Of a stretch of DNA of 64,000 nt, positions 47,090 to 57,989 are shown one piece after another. This DNA is from Tretioscincus oriximinensis (Eukaryota; Chordata; Lepidosauria; Squamata; Gymnophthalmidae): contig JAJVDF010000453.1 in assembly GCA_022410635.1 (NCBI GenBank), forward strand, positions 282,116 through 346,115. The letters run 5' to 3'. A model generated the notes under the pieces. It did not search any database and was not told the origin of the DNA. It saw only the letters and a program-made list of their open reading frames with translations. Each line of letters starts with the position of its first letter. Positions within the stretch are counted from its first letter, which is position 1. A program made the position numbers and the translations under genes.

Positions 47090-47580
47090 AATGGTTTTGA
47101 TAATATAGCTGAAATTAAATTACTTCACCTTTCCCCCTTCAAAAATTATTATGCTAATTGAATGCTTATCTATGCAACTAGAAAGGGAGGTGATTTGGAG
47201 GTGAGACGTATAAGACAATGCAATTAGGGCGTTACATTTGCATGTTACAGTACTCCTTTTTATTAAAAAATTAAAAACATTTCTTAAAAACAATAAAAAC
47301 TATTTTTCAATTTATTTCCAACATAAATATGAATATCCTGTCCATCATTTCCATTTCTTACATCTAGCAGTGAAGCTCTTAGCAGAGGGTTTTTTCTTTC
47401 GTAGATTAATTCGTTCATTTTGTTTTATTTTAAATTGCATCTAAGCCAAAAACAACTTGATACCAACTAATCAAAAAAGGGAATTAAGCGGAGAACAGCT
47501 CTGATGCATAATGCTATTACATTATTGATATTATAGGTTTATGAATATACAGTTAGCTAACTAATCAGTCATTCTGTAAC
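47090..47580. promoter_or_regulatory. Repeat-free block, candidate conserved non-coding element
   Basis: ATTATTATGCTAATTGAATG near 47146, an octamer ATTTGCAT at 47236-47243, and GGGAATTAAGCGGAGAAC then TGATGCATAATGC near 47480-47513. Dense homeodomain and POU-type cores, no repeats. Conservation is inferred only. Confidence 0.35.
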
Positions 47581-47589
47581 TTTCTAAAA

Positions 47590-48430
47590 CAAAGACAGTG
47601 GATTGATTTCTGCAGCTTAGGCACATGAACAGTTTGAGAAGGAATTAAATAAAGCAATGTTGCCACCTTCTAAGTAGATCTTTTCCATGATTTTGGTTTA
47701 TCCATTTCTTTCATGCATTGCTTTATTTAACAATGTACTCTTTTTGCACACACAAATAGGCGTATTTACCCTTTGGAACCCTCAATGAGTCCCACAATTA
47801 CCCACTTTCACTTTTTACCATGTCTGTTTTCTGTAACTGGAAAGTAGTTATCTATCTTTTCTATAGATAACAGAGTTTGCCACAAACTAAACTGGACAGT
47901 AGTCTAATTTACATAGTGATCTTATGTTAGGTCCCCTGAAGGGAGCTTTGGCTTCTTCACAGTCTAAAATCAGAAAGCTGCTGTTTCAACTCTTTCTGCT
48001 GGAGCATTCATCCACTTCAAAGTTAAAGCTAGTTCTTTAAATTAAAGTCTCCCCTTTCCAGATTTATTTCTCATTGACTCTATAATTATGTAATTAAAGC
48101 TAATATAAGTAATTTAAACATTTAATTTATTTAATGGCATTGAGGAAAGTGTTTAAGGTCAAAGGAGACCTGAGGTCTTGAAGTCTAGCTGAAGTCATGA
48201 TTCATGAGTGAAATTTCAGGCAGTGATTCCAGTTAGGTGTCATTGCAAGGCTAATGATAAGAGTCTTAAAGAGATACCAGCCATCATTTTGCTGCTAAGA
48301 ACAGTGTGTTTAAGGGCAATAGGCTTTAAAGAAATGTGAGGCACAAAATCACATCCCCCACCCCACCCTGGTCTTTCTATTTGCCAGCAATAAATTGTAT
48401 CCTGATGTCCAAAAGAATGGTGTATGGACA
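47590..48430. other. Spacer, nothing recognised
   Basis: AT-rich sequence without clear repeats. A possible L2-type tail begins about 48440 (TTGTTGGGCACCCTGAGACC near 48510). Confidence 0.35.
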
Positions 48431-48469
48431 ACAAAGGTGTGGTAGATTAAGCTACATAACACACTTTCA

Positions 48470-48576
48470 GGTATTGTTTCAAAATCACAGTTTTGTATTT
48501 CTGCTTTTATTGTTGGGCACCCTGAGACCTTTGGGTACATGGGATATAAGTATAAATAAATGAATGAATAAAAATA
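48470..48576 (+). repeat. L2-type 3' tail
   Basis: TGTTGGGCACCCTGAGACCT, then TGGGATATAAGTATAAATAA and ATGAATG units. The family A element follows directly. Confidence 0.6.
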
Positions 48577-48971
48577 AGGCTATGTGCACACAATTTTTTT
48601 TAGCTTGTTCGTAGTGCAATCAGGATGTCCTGGGCACAAGTGCTAAGTGTTTTTCAGTAGTTGACCCACAATAAATGCCTTTCCCCCCCCAAATAAACTA
48701 TTGCCCAGATATTCAGGCATCATTCTGGAGAACCCCCATTTTCTCGTGACTGTATGCGTGTGCACAAATTAGACGCAAGATAATAAAACAATTGAGAACA
48801 CAGCAGTTGTTTCTTTTGGCTGTAAAAAAAAATCTTGGATTGCACTACAATGAGATCAAAACTGGGGCATTGGTCATGGAATATACATGTTTGGTATGCA
48901 CTGACACGCGATTGCTGTATTCCGGATTATAGCATTATAATGTTTTATAAATTGTGGGGTATACCTAGCCT
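48577..48971 (+). mobile_element. Family A non-autonomous inverted-repeat element, copy 2 (395 bp)
   Basis: Left end AGGCTATGTGCACACAATTT; right end AAATTGTGGGGTATACCTAG CCT. They are inverted with a few mismatches. The reverse complement aligns block by block with 63315-63749. A 17-bp AAATAAATGAATGAATA lies on both sides (48554-48570 and 48972-48988), but the left copy is 6 bp from the element and the sequence is tail-like, so it may not be a true target duplication. Confidence 0.8.
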
Positions 48972-49229
48972 AAATAAATGAATGAATATAATTAATTGGG
49001 AGCAGTGCAATGGAACTGGTATGTGGGTTTGAGTAAAACTGTTGAAAGCAGCACTTAAAACCATGCTCTGATATGATCAGATCAGGGAGCCTGGCAGTAG
49101 GCGCTGACACCCTAAATGGCAGCTCCATAATACCGAAGTTTGGGGGGAAATCAGGCTCAGTTGGCCGCTTACTAGAGTCTATACAAAATAACAAAAAGAT
49201 AAAAACCATTAAGTAGAATAAAATGTGGA

Positions 49230-49640
49230 TTAAACTATAACCTTCTCTTCTTGAGAGGGCAGTGCATGGAGAAAACTAAGCATCAAACTCCTAGGTAAAG
49301 AAGCTATGTTGCAATCAGGTGCCGAAACACACAGAAAGTTGGTGCTCTCCAGAGAGAAGCTATTCCAGCACGTGGTGGCTCTGATAGAAAAGTCCCTTTC
49401 TAATAGAATAGTCTCCCCCTTGAGGTGTATCAAGCATTATCATTGTATACAGTCAGAAAATCTTTAAAGATGCACCTCTTTAACCTGGCCTTTGGTTAAA
49501 AAAGCAGCTTCCCCTTCCCCACTTTCAGGCACTGTTTTAAATTGTTAATTTTGTACTCTTGTTTTCATTGTTAATAATCCTGAGATCTTTGGTTATAGGA
49601 CCGGATATATGTATGTATAAATAAATAAATAAATGCTGCA
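49230..49640 (+). mobile_element. L2 LINE 3' end
   Basis: CTCCCCCTTGAGGTGTATCA, AAATCTTTAAAGATGCACCT, CTTTAACCTGGCCTTTGGTT, CTGTTTTAAATTGTTAATTT, then AATCCTGAGATCTTTGGTTA and an (AAAT)n tail. Blocks match the end of the copy at 1-960. Confidence 0.75.
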
Positions 49641-50310
49641 CTTTCACCCCATTGCAGACTCTGGTGAGGGTTTTTTTTCAGCATGGAATTTCTTGTACAT
49701 AAACATTAAAAATCTACAGGGGCTCCATCCTAACACCAAATACTAATAGGAGCATCCTGAGAGCAGAGACTTTGTGGTACAGGAAGGCGTGGTAATTGGT
49801 CCGCCTAGATCAATTCATAGCATTTTGCAATGGGTGGGGAAAACACAGTGTAAACAGGGGGAGGGGGGGCTGCTATTTTTTTTTAAGGCTCTCTTAAAAG
49901 AAAATAAAAGATAGCCCCTTTTACACTGATTGTGGTCGGTAGCCATACTTGGACTATACAAACAAAGACCTGAGATGAAGAAAGTGTGAAAATGATTCAA
50001 GAGAAGGTGGCAAAGTAAACAACTTAAAAAGAAAAAGGTTGCCAGTTCAGTTTCCAACCTCTCCCTGGACGTAGACACTGGTAAGCTACCTTTGGATCTA
50101 TACTAAGAAAATGGCATAGAGCCGTGCTTAGAGGTGCCCACATAGACTGACCAGATTTTCTGAGGCCCAAACCGGGGTAATTAATATTCGTGCTAATTTG
50201 CATATTCATAAATATGCAAATAACACACCAACATGCATTTCCTTCTGAAATTCCCACCTGAGAAATCTGTGAAGCATTTGAGAATTTTTAAAGTGTGTGA
50301 AAATTTTTAA
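49641..50310. other. Spacer, nothing recognised
   Basis: Short G/C homopolymer runs near 49858. GACTGACCAGATTTTCTGAGG at about 50145 resembles the end of a reptile hAT-type element, but no clear partner end is present. Confidence 0.3.
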
Positions 50311-50590
50311 ACTCTGAGAATTTTTGGAGTACATCAGAATTTTTTTATTTTTTTACAGAGGGGAGGGTGCCTTCAGGAGCTGGCTTCAGTTGCTAGAGAC
50401 CCCTAGTGGTGGTGCAGTGTATTTTTTTTAAAAAAAATCATTTTTTTAAGTGTGCAAGAATTGTTTGAAGTGCATGAGAATTTTTATTTTTTACTGAGTG
50501 GAGGGTGCCTTCAGGAGCTGGCCCTGGTTGCCAGACCCCCTAGTGGTGGTGCAGTAATTTAAAAAAAATTAAAAAAATCAAAAATCAAAC
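50310..50590. repeat. Two-copy tandem duplication, period about 139 bp
   Basis: GAGGGTGCCTTCAGGAGCTG begins at 50363 and again at 50501. Both copies carry CCTAGTGGTGGTGCAGT and AGAATTTTTATTTT-like flanks. The unit is probably part of a larger DNA-element remnant running to about 50720. Confidence 0.75.
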
Positions 50591-51157
50591 AATCAAAAAA
50601 TGTTTAATTTTCCTCAGCAAAAACAGGGAAATGGAGCCCCCCCAGGGAGGGAGGGGTATAAAACCGGGTTCCCCCCCCAAAAAAAAGGGGGCATCCTACC
50701 AGGATGTTATCAGGATGTTCTAATATCATGATTGCTCTATCCAGGTTCCGACAGTTTTCAGAATTCGTCAGGAAAAAATATGTGAGAAACCAAAATTTCC
50801 TGATCGTTGACTCTTTCTTTGTGAAATGGCCTGTATTCCCATTCCAAGCTTTTGTGTGCTCATTTAGTTAACCAGAGAAGGTAAGATCTCACAAGCAAAA
50901 AAAATTAAGAATCTCATATACTTCCTGGTTAGTCGCTGTAGAATCTCATACTGAGCATGCTCAATATTTAATTCCTGCTTAATTCCTGGGCTTGTGATTG
51001 GGTTATTTTGGAACTTAATACCATTGTGGTTTTTAACACATCATGTGGATGCGAGCCAGGAGTCTGGTTTAAGATTTGATGGTATCCAACAACAACATCA
51101 ATGAGAGCTATTCTTTTCTAGAAAGGAAGAGGAATTGCTTGCTTTTAATATCAACAT

Positions 51158-52240
51158 ATAAACTGTCCCAGATGTGCTCAATCGGATTCAGGTCTGGGGA
51201 ACGGGTGAGCTAATCCATAGCTTCAGTGCCTACATCTTGCAGGAACTGCTGACACACTCCAGCCACATGAGGTCTGGCATTGTACTGCATTAGGAGGAAC
51301 CCAGGGCCAACTGCACCAGCATACTGTCTCACAAGGGGTCTGAGGATCTCATCTTGGTATCTAATGGCAGTCAGGATACCTCTGGCAAGCTCGAAGGCTG
51401 TGCGGGCCTCTAAAGAAATGCCATTACTGATCCACTGCCAAACCGGTCATGTTGAAGGATGCTGCAGGCAGCAGATCACTCTCCCTGGCATCTCCAAACT
51501 CTGTCACATCTGTCACATGTGCTCAGTGTGAACCTGCTTTCATCTGTGAAGAGCATAGGGCGCCAGTGGTGAAGTTGCCAATCCTGGTGTTCTGTGGCAA
51601 ATACAAAGCGTCCTGTGCAGTGTTGGGCTTTGAGCACAACCCCCATGTGTGGACGTCGAGCCCTCATACCATCCTCATGGAAACGGTCATTTTGCAGGGC
51701 TCTGGCAGTGCTCCTCCTGTTCCTCCTTGCATAAAGGCAGAGGAAGCAGTCCTAGTGCTGGGTTGTTGCGCTCCTACGGCCCCCTCCATATCTCCTGGCC
51801 TGTTACCTGGCAGCGCCTCCAGCCTCTGGACACTACGCTGACAGACACATCAAACCTTCTTGTCACAGCTCGCATTGATGTGCCATCCTGGACAAGCTGC
51901 ACTAGCTGAGCCACTTGTGTGGGTTGCAGAGTCCGTCTCATGCTACCACGAGTGTGAAAGCACAACCAACATTCAAAAGTCACCAAACCGTCAGCCAGAA
52001 AGCATTGGTACTGAGATGTGGTCTGCGGTCCCCAACTGCAGAATCACTCCTTTATTGAGTGTGTCTTGAAAATTGTCAATAATTTCCACCTGTTGCCTAT
52101 TCCATTTGCACACCAGCATGTCAAATTGATTGTCAGTCAGTGTTGCTTCCTAAGTGGACAGTTTGATTTCACAGAAGTTTGATTTACTTGGACTTATATT
52201 CTGTTGTTTAACTGTTCCCTTTATTTTTCTGAGCAGTGTA
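51158..52240 (-). pseudogene. Tc1-like transposon with dead transposase, truncated at its 3' end
   Basis: The terminal repeat lies at 52200-52240 (TACACTGCTCAGAAAAATAA read on the minus strand). The transposase begins at an ATG complementary to 51939-51941. Its N-terminal helix-turn-helix, residues starting MRRTLQPTQVAQLVQ, is intact. Frame is lost near 51770-51780, where family sequence is missing. The first catalytic Asp survives (FTDESRF, codon at 51542-51544). The second is Tyr (QYNARPH instead of QDNARPH, codon 51282-51284). A stop replaces the Trp of the DW- -RSPDLNP block (51210-51212). The Glu of PIEHIW (51177-51179) is present. The copy stops just after that motif, so the C-terminus and the other terminal repeat are absent. 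It is certainly inactive. Confidence 0.9.
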
Positions 52241-52244
52241 TACT

Positions 52245-52900
52245 CCAAATATATTACTTCCCTTACAGTGAATGTTCCAAAACCACGATTGGGCACAAGC
52301 AGATAAAACCACAGCAAGTTTAAAAGCTTCTGCCTACCCATGTCATTATATGAATCATTTTTATACAAGGAAAATTAAGAAATGACATTTCTTCTTCCCT
52401 TTAGAACCCTCCCTTTTCTCAGCAAGAAGCTATTCCCTCACGTTTGATAGGAGCTACAGTCAATTTGTTCTCGTCCAACTCATTAGTCAGAAGCAGCATA
52501 AGTGATAATACTGAAAAGTCTGTTAAGATCTAGTATTATCAGCATTCCAATGATGTTGCGATCTTCCTTTCATAACATTTTCTATAGTCAAGGGTAAAAT
52601 GAATCTCATGCAAAGTTCTTTCAAGCAGCAACAGATCATCAACAACCCTTCAGTTATAGTTTGCTACAAAGCCCTTTTTACCTTTGACTGGAATTACAGA
52701 AAACAGCAATGATCATCCTTCTAAAGTAAGAGACAACACGAAATGTAAACAAGATCTCATAAATGCCTCTTGCCACATGCTACAGATGCCACTACCAATC
52801 CCTTACCTGCACATTTAGTAAGCAATGTATGAAATCAACATGCAGAGGATTTCCAGGAACCATCCATGTGCCCACTTTCTTCCTTTTTTTGGTACATTTG
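52245..52900. other. Spacer, nothing recognised
   Basis: No clear repeat or gene. Confidence 0.35.
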
Positions 52901-52904
52901 TCTG

Positions 52905-53255
52905 GCTCTTAGAAATCCCCAATGGACTGATCTTGCATGGGAGATCTGGCATTATTTACTTCCTGAAGAGGTAGCTAACAGTTTGGATAGCATCAAGACA
53001 GGACTAGACAGACTTATAGACACCAAGGACATAAATGGTTACTAGGCTGGATGTCTGGGTGCCGCCTCCATGATGGAGCAACAGGCAGTATTCCTGAAAC
53101 ACCATTAGCAGGGAGTCAGGAACAGGTGCATATTTTGCTTTCCTCTGTTCAGACTGCCCAGGTGCATCTGGTGGACCTCTGTATGAGACAGAATGGTGGA
53201 CTAGATGGGCTCTGATCCAAAATGGCTCTTCTTATGTTCTTATGTTCTTATCATG
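52905..53255 (+). mobile_element. CR1 LINE 3' region
   Basis: CTTCCTGAAGAGGTAGCTAA, GACAGACTTATAGACACCAA, GGCAGTATTCCTGAAACACC, CTGCCCAGGTGCATCTGGTG, GGTGGACTAGATGGGCTCTG, then three TTCTTATG octamers. It matches the sense strand of the 24415-24836 copy. Confidence 0.88.
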
Positions 53256-53760
53256 GGCTGCCTCCACATAACATTCTGATACTACACATGGTCAGCCAGC
53301 TGATTCTTCTACTGTCCCTGGCTCAGGCTGGCTAGCGACTTCATATAGTATCCTACCTAATTTTGTGAAGCAGCAGTACATGGGAAGGCAGAAGGCTTCT
53401 TGAATAGACCAGACGGTGATTTCGCAAAGGATCAGCTATATCATATTCTGGGGCAACAGAACTTTTTTCCTATATTACTATTAAACCTTTGTTTTCACGA
53501 TGTTTCTACCAATGCAGTAAATAAACTTTGTGTGGAGGCAACCTCAGTGGGATTTTTTTTCTGCATCTGGCATTTCCCATACAATACTGAATTGTGAGCT
53601 TTATTTGCCTACAGTTTGCTACATAATAAATCAACTATTTGATTTCATCGTCTTGATTTTGAAGACATCTTGCCCGGAGATGTTGTCCAGCCTTGGAACC
53701 TAGTGAAGAAGCAATAGAGGCAAACTATCTTTCTTGTTCTCTTGTCAAAGTGCCAAACTC

Positions 53761-53841
53761 AAGTGAATTAAACTGGTTGATGAAGTTCATTTGGTTTAAT
53801 GGTTAAAACAAGNAAACTTCATCAACTAAATCAATTCACAT
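53761..53841. repeat. Inverted repeat (MITE-like)
   Basis: AAGTGAATTAAACTGGTTGA with TGAAGTT at the left pairs with AACTTCATCAACTAAATCAATTC at the right, arms of about 27 bp around a 27-bp loop. Confidence 0.5.
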
Positions 53842-54968
53842 GAAGCTCCCAGCAGATCCTTTGATGTCACAGTAGGTGTTTGTTATTCCTGCAAGTGATT
53901 CCCCTACTCAGATATCACATCCACTGATTGCTATTGGCTGTGCTTCTCAGAGACGATTATTTATGATGTCATCAGGAGCATCTGAATATTTAAACTGCAC
54001 AACTCTAAGCTTCACTGCCAGCAGAGAAAGCTTTAATTCTGTATAAGAATTCAGCAATTTGAAGCTCAAACTGGATTTTTTAAACTACAGTTCCCATCAG
54101 CTTGATCTGTTGGTAAAATAGCTCTACATTCTGAGGCTTACAGGGGAGTGAAGCAAAAGTTAAACATTGGTGGACTTTAATGGAATCAGTTTAGAAGAAC
54201 TGAATTAAAGTGCTGTTACTACAACTGATAAAGATAATAGTAAATAACATCTGCTTTGATGAATCTCAAAGACCATTAATGCCCTTTTTATATTTATTGT
54301 CTTTTTACTAAAGCTTCAGGATACATTACAGAATGGCACAAAATTCAGTAGTATCCAAAGTATACATAGTATAGTAATTTCAATTAAATTAAAGATCCAA
54401 AATATTGTCAAAACATTAAAAACATAACACCAAAATACAAAGATGAAATAGATGGAGAACATAAGAGGAATCATAACTGAGCCTTCCTCCACATGACGTG
54501 TTAAAAACCTCAATGAAGTTAAGTTGCTAAATAATCACATACATACTTTTATTCTTTCGCAAACAAACAATGAAGACTTTAAATCCTTGTGGAACAGATG
54601 ACCAGCAAAACAAGGAAGTAAATTCTGAGCATGTCCTGACTAATCAGGGAGTAAATAATGGGAAGGCTCTATGTGAGATTTTGCATTCTCTCTCTCTCGC
54701 TCGCTTGTGCTCGTGAGATCCTGCTTTTCTTCTGATAACCAAGCAGCACATAAAGGCTTGAGAAGGAAAAAAAACAGGCCATTTTGGAAAGATGTCTAAA
54801 AGTTTCAACAATCAAGAAATTACACTTCCTTGCACCTTCTTCCATGATGCATTGTGATGCACGGTGAAAACTTTTGCACATTTGGCAGAAGAATAATGAT
54901 TTTGTAACATCTCAGTAAGAATCATTTTTTTGTGCTCAGACACCGCATGATTGAGCATACAATGGATG

Positions 54969-55071
54969 GTGGAACTGTTTCCCATTTGTAGTAAATGGGA
55001 ACGGATACACCACCCGGCACAAAGTCATACAGTTATCACATTCGTTTTTTTCCCCTAGTGGGAACGCAGTT
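54969..55071. repeat. Family J short repeat, copy 2, with inverted ends
   Basis: GGTGGAACTGTTTCCCATTT near the left and TAGTGGGAACGCAGTTT at the right are roughly inverted. The centre has ATTTGTAGTAAATGGGAACG. It shares blocks with 29544-29635. Confidence 0.45.
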
Positions 55072-55354
55072 TCAATGTCATAGTGCAGGGCAGAAGAACC
55101 TAAGAGGAGAAGGAGGACAGAGAAAAGGGTTGCACCAGAAAGAATGATGATGGCAGCTGCTTCCTCTGTTGCCTAGCTATAGAGAAGAACAGGAACAGTG
55201 GTCATGGTGGAGCCAGCACCATCCTCTTCCCTTAGATATTAGCAACTCACACTACAGTATGTTGCCCACCCGAACCCCATTTCCTGGCCTTTTACAAAAA
55301 ACTTGGCTTCATGAGTAACTGGGGTTGTTTGCTCCATTCTACATTATTTTTACA

Positions 55355-55780
55355 TACTGAGGTTGAGGTAATTTTGACAAAGTCAAGAGATCTCTCTGGA
55401 GCTTTTTACGATCAATTTTAGTTTCAATTACTCTGAATAATTTAATCTGCAAAATTTACTTTGCCAATATTTACTCTACTTCTAGATACATTAAAAAGAA
55501 CAAATTCCAGTACTGAATCTTGGGTAACTCACGTCTCACTTCTTTCCATTTTGGGAACTGATTGTTTATTACTATTCTGGTTTCCTGTCCTTTATTAAGT
55601 TACTGTCTTCTTATTCCATGACTTTATTCCATGAGTTTATTCATAAATTTTCAAAGAGAGATCTTGTCAAAAGACTTCTGAAAATCAACCAGGTCACTTT
55701 TGCAGAAGCCATGCTAATTTCTTTCAGCAAAGCTTGTCCTTTATGTACACCGTAATTTTATCGATTATTATCACTACTTT
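55355..55780 (-). mobile_element. CR1 LINE ORF2 region, antisense
   Basis: Antisense landmarks in order: TCTCTGGAGCTTTTTACGAT, AATTTAATCTGCAAAATTTA, AATTCCAGTACTGAATCTTG, CTTGTCAAAAGACTTCTGAA, TTGCAGAAGCCATGCTAATT, CAGCAAAGCTTGTCCTTTAT. These match the reverse-transcriptase part of CR1 upstream of the 3' UTR. Frames are broken. Confidence 0.75.
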
Positions 55781-55849
55781 ATTGACTTCCAGTGATACAA
55801 CTGTAAGTCATGCGGTTTTCTCTTACATTTGTAACTGATGTTAAGATGA

Positions 55850-56095
55850 ATGGTCTGTATATCCCGTATTACTCTTGGAGACAGAGAAGACATGAGAATG
55901 AGAGTGCTCTGAAGAACTGTGACTATCCCTGCGACACTAGTTGGGTCAGATAACCTTAGGCTAATCACAGTTCTTTGGAGCACTCTCAGCCCCACCAACT
56001 TCACAAGGTGTCTGTTGTGAAGAGAAATACAGAAGGTTATGTAAGCCTCATTGATTTGAGAAATGTGGGGTATAAAAACATTTTTCTTCATAGGT
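55850..56095 (+). mobile_element. SINE fragments head to head
   Basis: 55880-55935 reads as antisense SINE (AGAGTGCTCTGAAGAACTGTGACTATCC). 55936-56095 reads as sense SINE through TCACAGTTCTTTGGAGCACTC, CCCCACCAACTTCACAAGGT, GTCTGTTGTGAAGAG, TGTGGGGTATAAAAAC and TTTTTCTTCATA. Together they form an inverted pair about 55899-55990. Confidence 0.6.
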
Positions 56096-56579
56096 GTTTG
56101 AACTTGCATTAATGGTAGCATCCCCATAATGCTTATTTAATTTCTAGGAGCATTGTGCAGTACATACTGTCCATCGCCAGATTGATGTTTATGTAATTGT
56201 TAATATCTAGAGGTTAGGGTTAGGGATTTTTAATGGTCTAACCTGCAGCATTCATTCCTTTCTAATTCATCTGCAACTAGCAATTGACAGATTTGAGTTA
56301 AGAGACTGTGGAAGAGTGGCGATGACAACCCCTCTGGCCACACAACAGATTAGCAAAAATAAGCCTTTGCAATGCATCCTCCAAATCTAAGCTGACACCT
56401 CAAGATCACTAAATTCAGTATTGGAATGGGAGGAAACAGTGGAGAAATGAAAATAAAATAAAACAAATAGCATCTTAAAAAGTGGTTTAGTGCCAGGAAG
56501 GGCTTTCTGTTTTCCCTTCCTTCAAAGGAGAAGTGAGGGCACTTTCCCTTCCCCCATTTCCTTTATTTCTCTTTCTTTT

Positions 56580-57230
56580 TCCTGGAGCTATTTATCTTCG
56601 TTTCCTTTAGGCAAGAATTGCTTCTCAGTTTGGACTGCATGACTGCGATTATGCATAACCACAGAGTTAAACATTATGATGAGAGACATAATTTATTTCT
56701 TCATAATTTGTGTGTGTGAGAGAGAGAGACTGAGGGAAAGAGAGAGAGAGATTGGGGACACATTGCTCTTGGAGTTTGCAGCCTACAAATCTTCTCTCTC
56801 GCTCGCTTTCTCTCTCCTTTTCCTATTGACCACTTGTTAAATCTTTTTGTTTGTTTCCCGCCATTCCCCAAGGACCAGCAGACAGACAGGCTTGCCAGAT
56901 TCATTTTCTGATCAAAGCTGTTTGATTTGGTCAATTTTGCCACATTGGAGACGTTCTCTATTACAGAGATAAATAGCCTTGGGCTAACTGTCAACGAAAA
57001 CTTGTAAGCTAATAAATTATTCCAATTTCTTCCTGCGGATTTCTCTGGAGACAGCCCTAGGAAATACACTTTTTGATTAGTAAATTTCTCTGTGTGTGTG
57101 TCTGGACATTCAAATGTGTCGACTTTGATTAGCACCATTGCTTTTCAAGTAGATGCAGGCTGAGGGGCTGTCAGTTGTAGGCAGCCCTGATGCATAATGC
57201 ATCAACTGGGCCCGGAAACAAGGAGCCTCA
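56580..57230. promoter_or_regulatory. Repeat-free block, strongest candidate regulatory element
   Basis: No interspersed repeats, apart from a short (TG)/(AG) run at 56706-56755. GATGCATAATGCATC at 57189-57203 is a perfect palindrome of the POU/homeodomain type. TTTGATTAGTAAATTTC, GTCGACTTTGATTAGCACC and TGATCAAAGCTGTTTGATTT supply TCF/LEF-like CTTTGAT and homeodomain cores. CpGs remain. The pattern resembles vertebrate developmental enhancers. It is inference, since no alignment was possible. Confidence 0.45.
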
Positions 57231-57529
57231 TCCAAGGCTAGAAAGGCGGGAAAATTGCCCCAACAACCCCTTGGCATCTAGGGAGCTCACCAAGTTGCAA
57301 AGATTTTTTGGCACTGGGCAATGCAAAGGCATTATGATCAGCTGGAGCAACACCTAGGGCTTGGGACCTTGTCTGGTGGGCCAGAGATATTTCCAAGATG
57401 CCTCTGAGGAAATTAGTTAGCCTTAACCAACTTCTTCTCCAGATCCTGATGCTCCTTGCATCTCCTTTACCCCTATGCAGAGAAGAATCAAAAAACCTAT
57501 TTTTTTTGCTTCTCACTTGGATTCTCTTT

Positions 57530-57970
57530 CTGTGCTGCTTCCCTATGTGAAGACTTGCAGGTTGTTATAGAAACAATATTTTTGCTATAACAAATCAATC
57601 GGTGCGTGTGAACACAAACATACACATCATTTATCAACTGCAAAATACCCTAAATTATGACCTTTCTAAAACCTATCAGAAGGGCGAGAGAATGCATAAC
57701 GTAAATTAAACTTTGAAGGGTCAGCGGTTTTTACTTTCACTATTCATCTTTCTTTCACCTTATAGGTTTAAGAACAAGAGTGCTGTGTAATTACATTTCA
57801 ATGGGGTGCAGCGGTTCATTATTCTCTGCTACACCAATCTATTGCAACATTTCCAATGCGGTCAGGTATGTTTGAGCAGATATTAGTGTAAAACCACATT
57901 TGCTCTTTTGGACTAATAGCGTCTTTTAATGTGGTGCAGGGCAAATGTCTCCCTAGCGCTCATGGGAAAG
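57530..57970. promoter_or_regulatory. Repeat-free block, candidate conserved non-coding element
   Basis: Repeat-free, with AAATCAATCGGTGCGTGTGAA, CATAACGTAAATTAAACTTTG, TGTAATTACATTTC and GTCTTTTAATGTGGTGCAGG. CpG-containing AT-rich sequence next to the 56.6-57.2 kb block suggests a linked group. Confidence 0.4.
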
Positions 57971-57989
57971 AAGGGGGGGCATGGAGAGA

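Noticed and set aside
48554..48988. 17-bp direct repeat around family A copy 2 as target duplication
   Set aside because: The left copy is 6 bp away from the element and the sequence is an (AAAT/AATG) tail of the neighbouring repeat, so it may be coincidental.
51280..51909. Plus-strand open frames of 83, 130 and 86 codons
   Set aside because: They are antisense shadows of the decayed Tc1 transposase on the minus strand.
56211..56226. GGTTAGGGTTAGGG telomere-like repeat
   Set aside because: Only two units; too short to claim an interstitial telomeric sequence.
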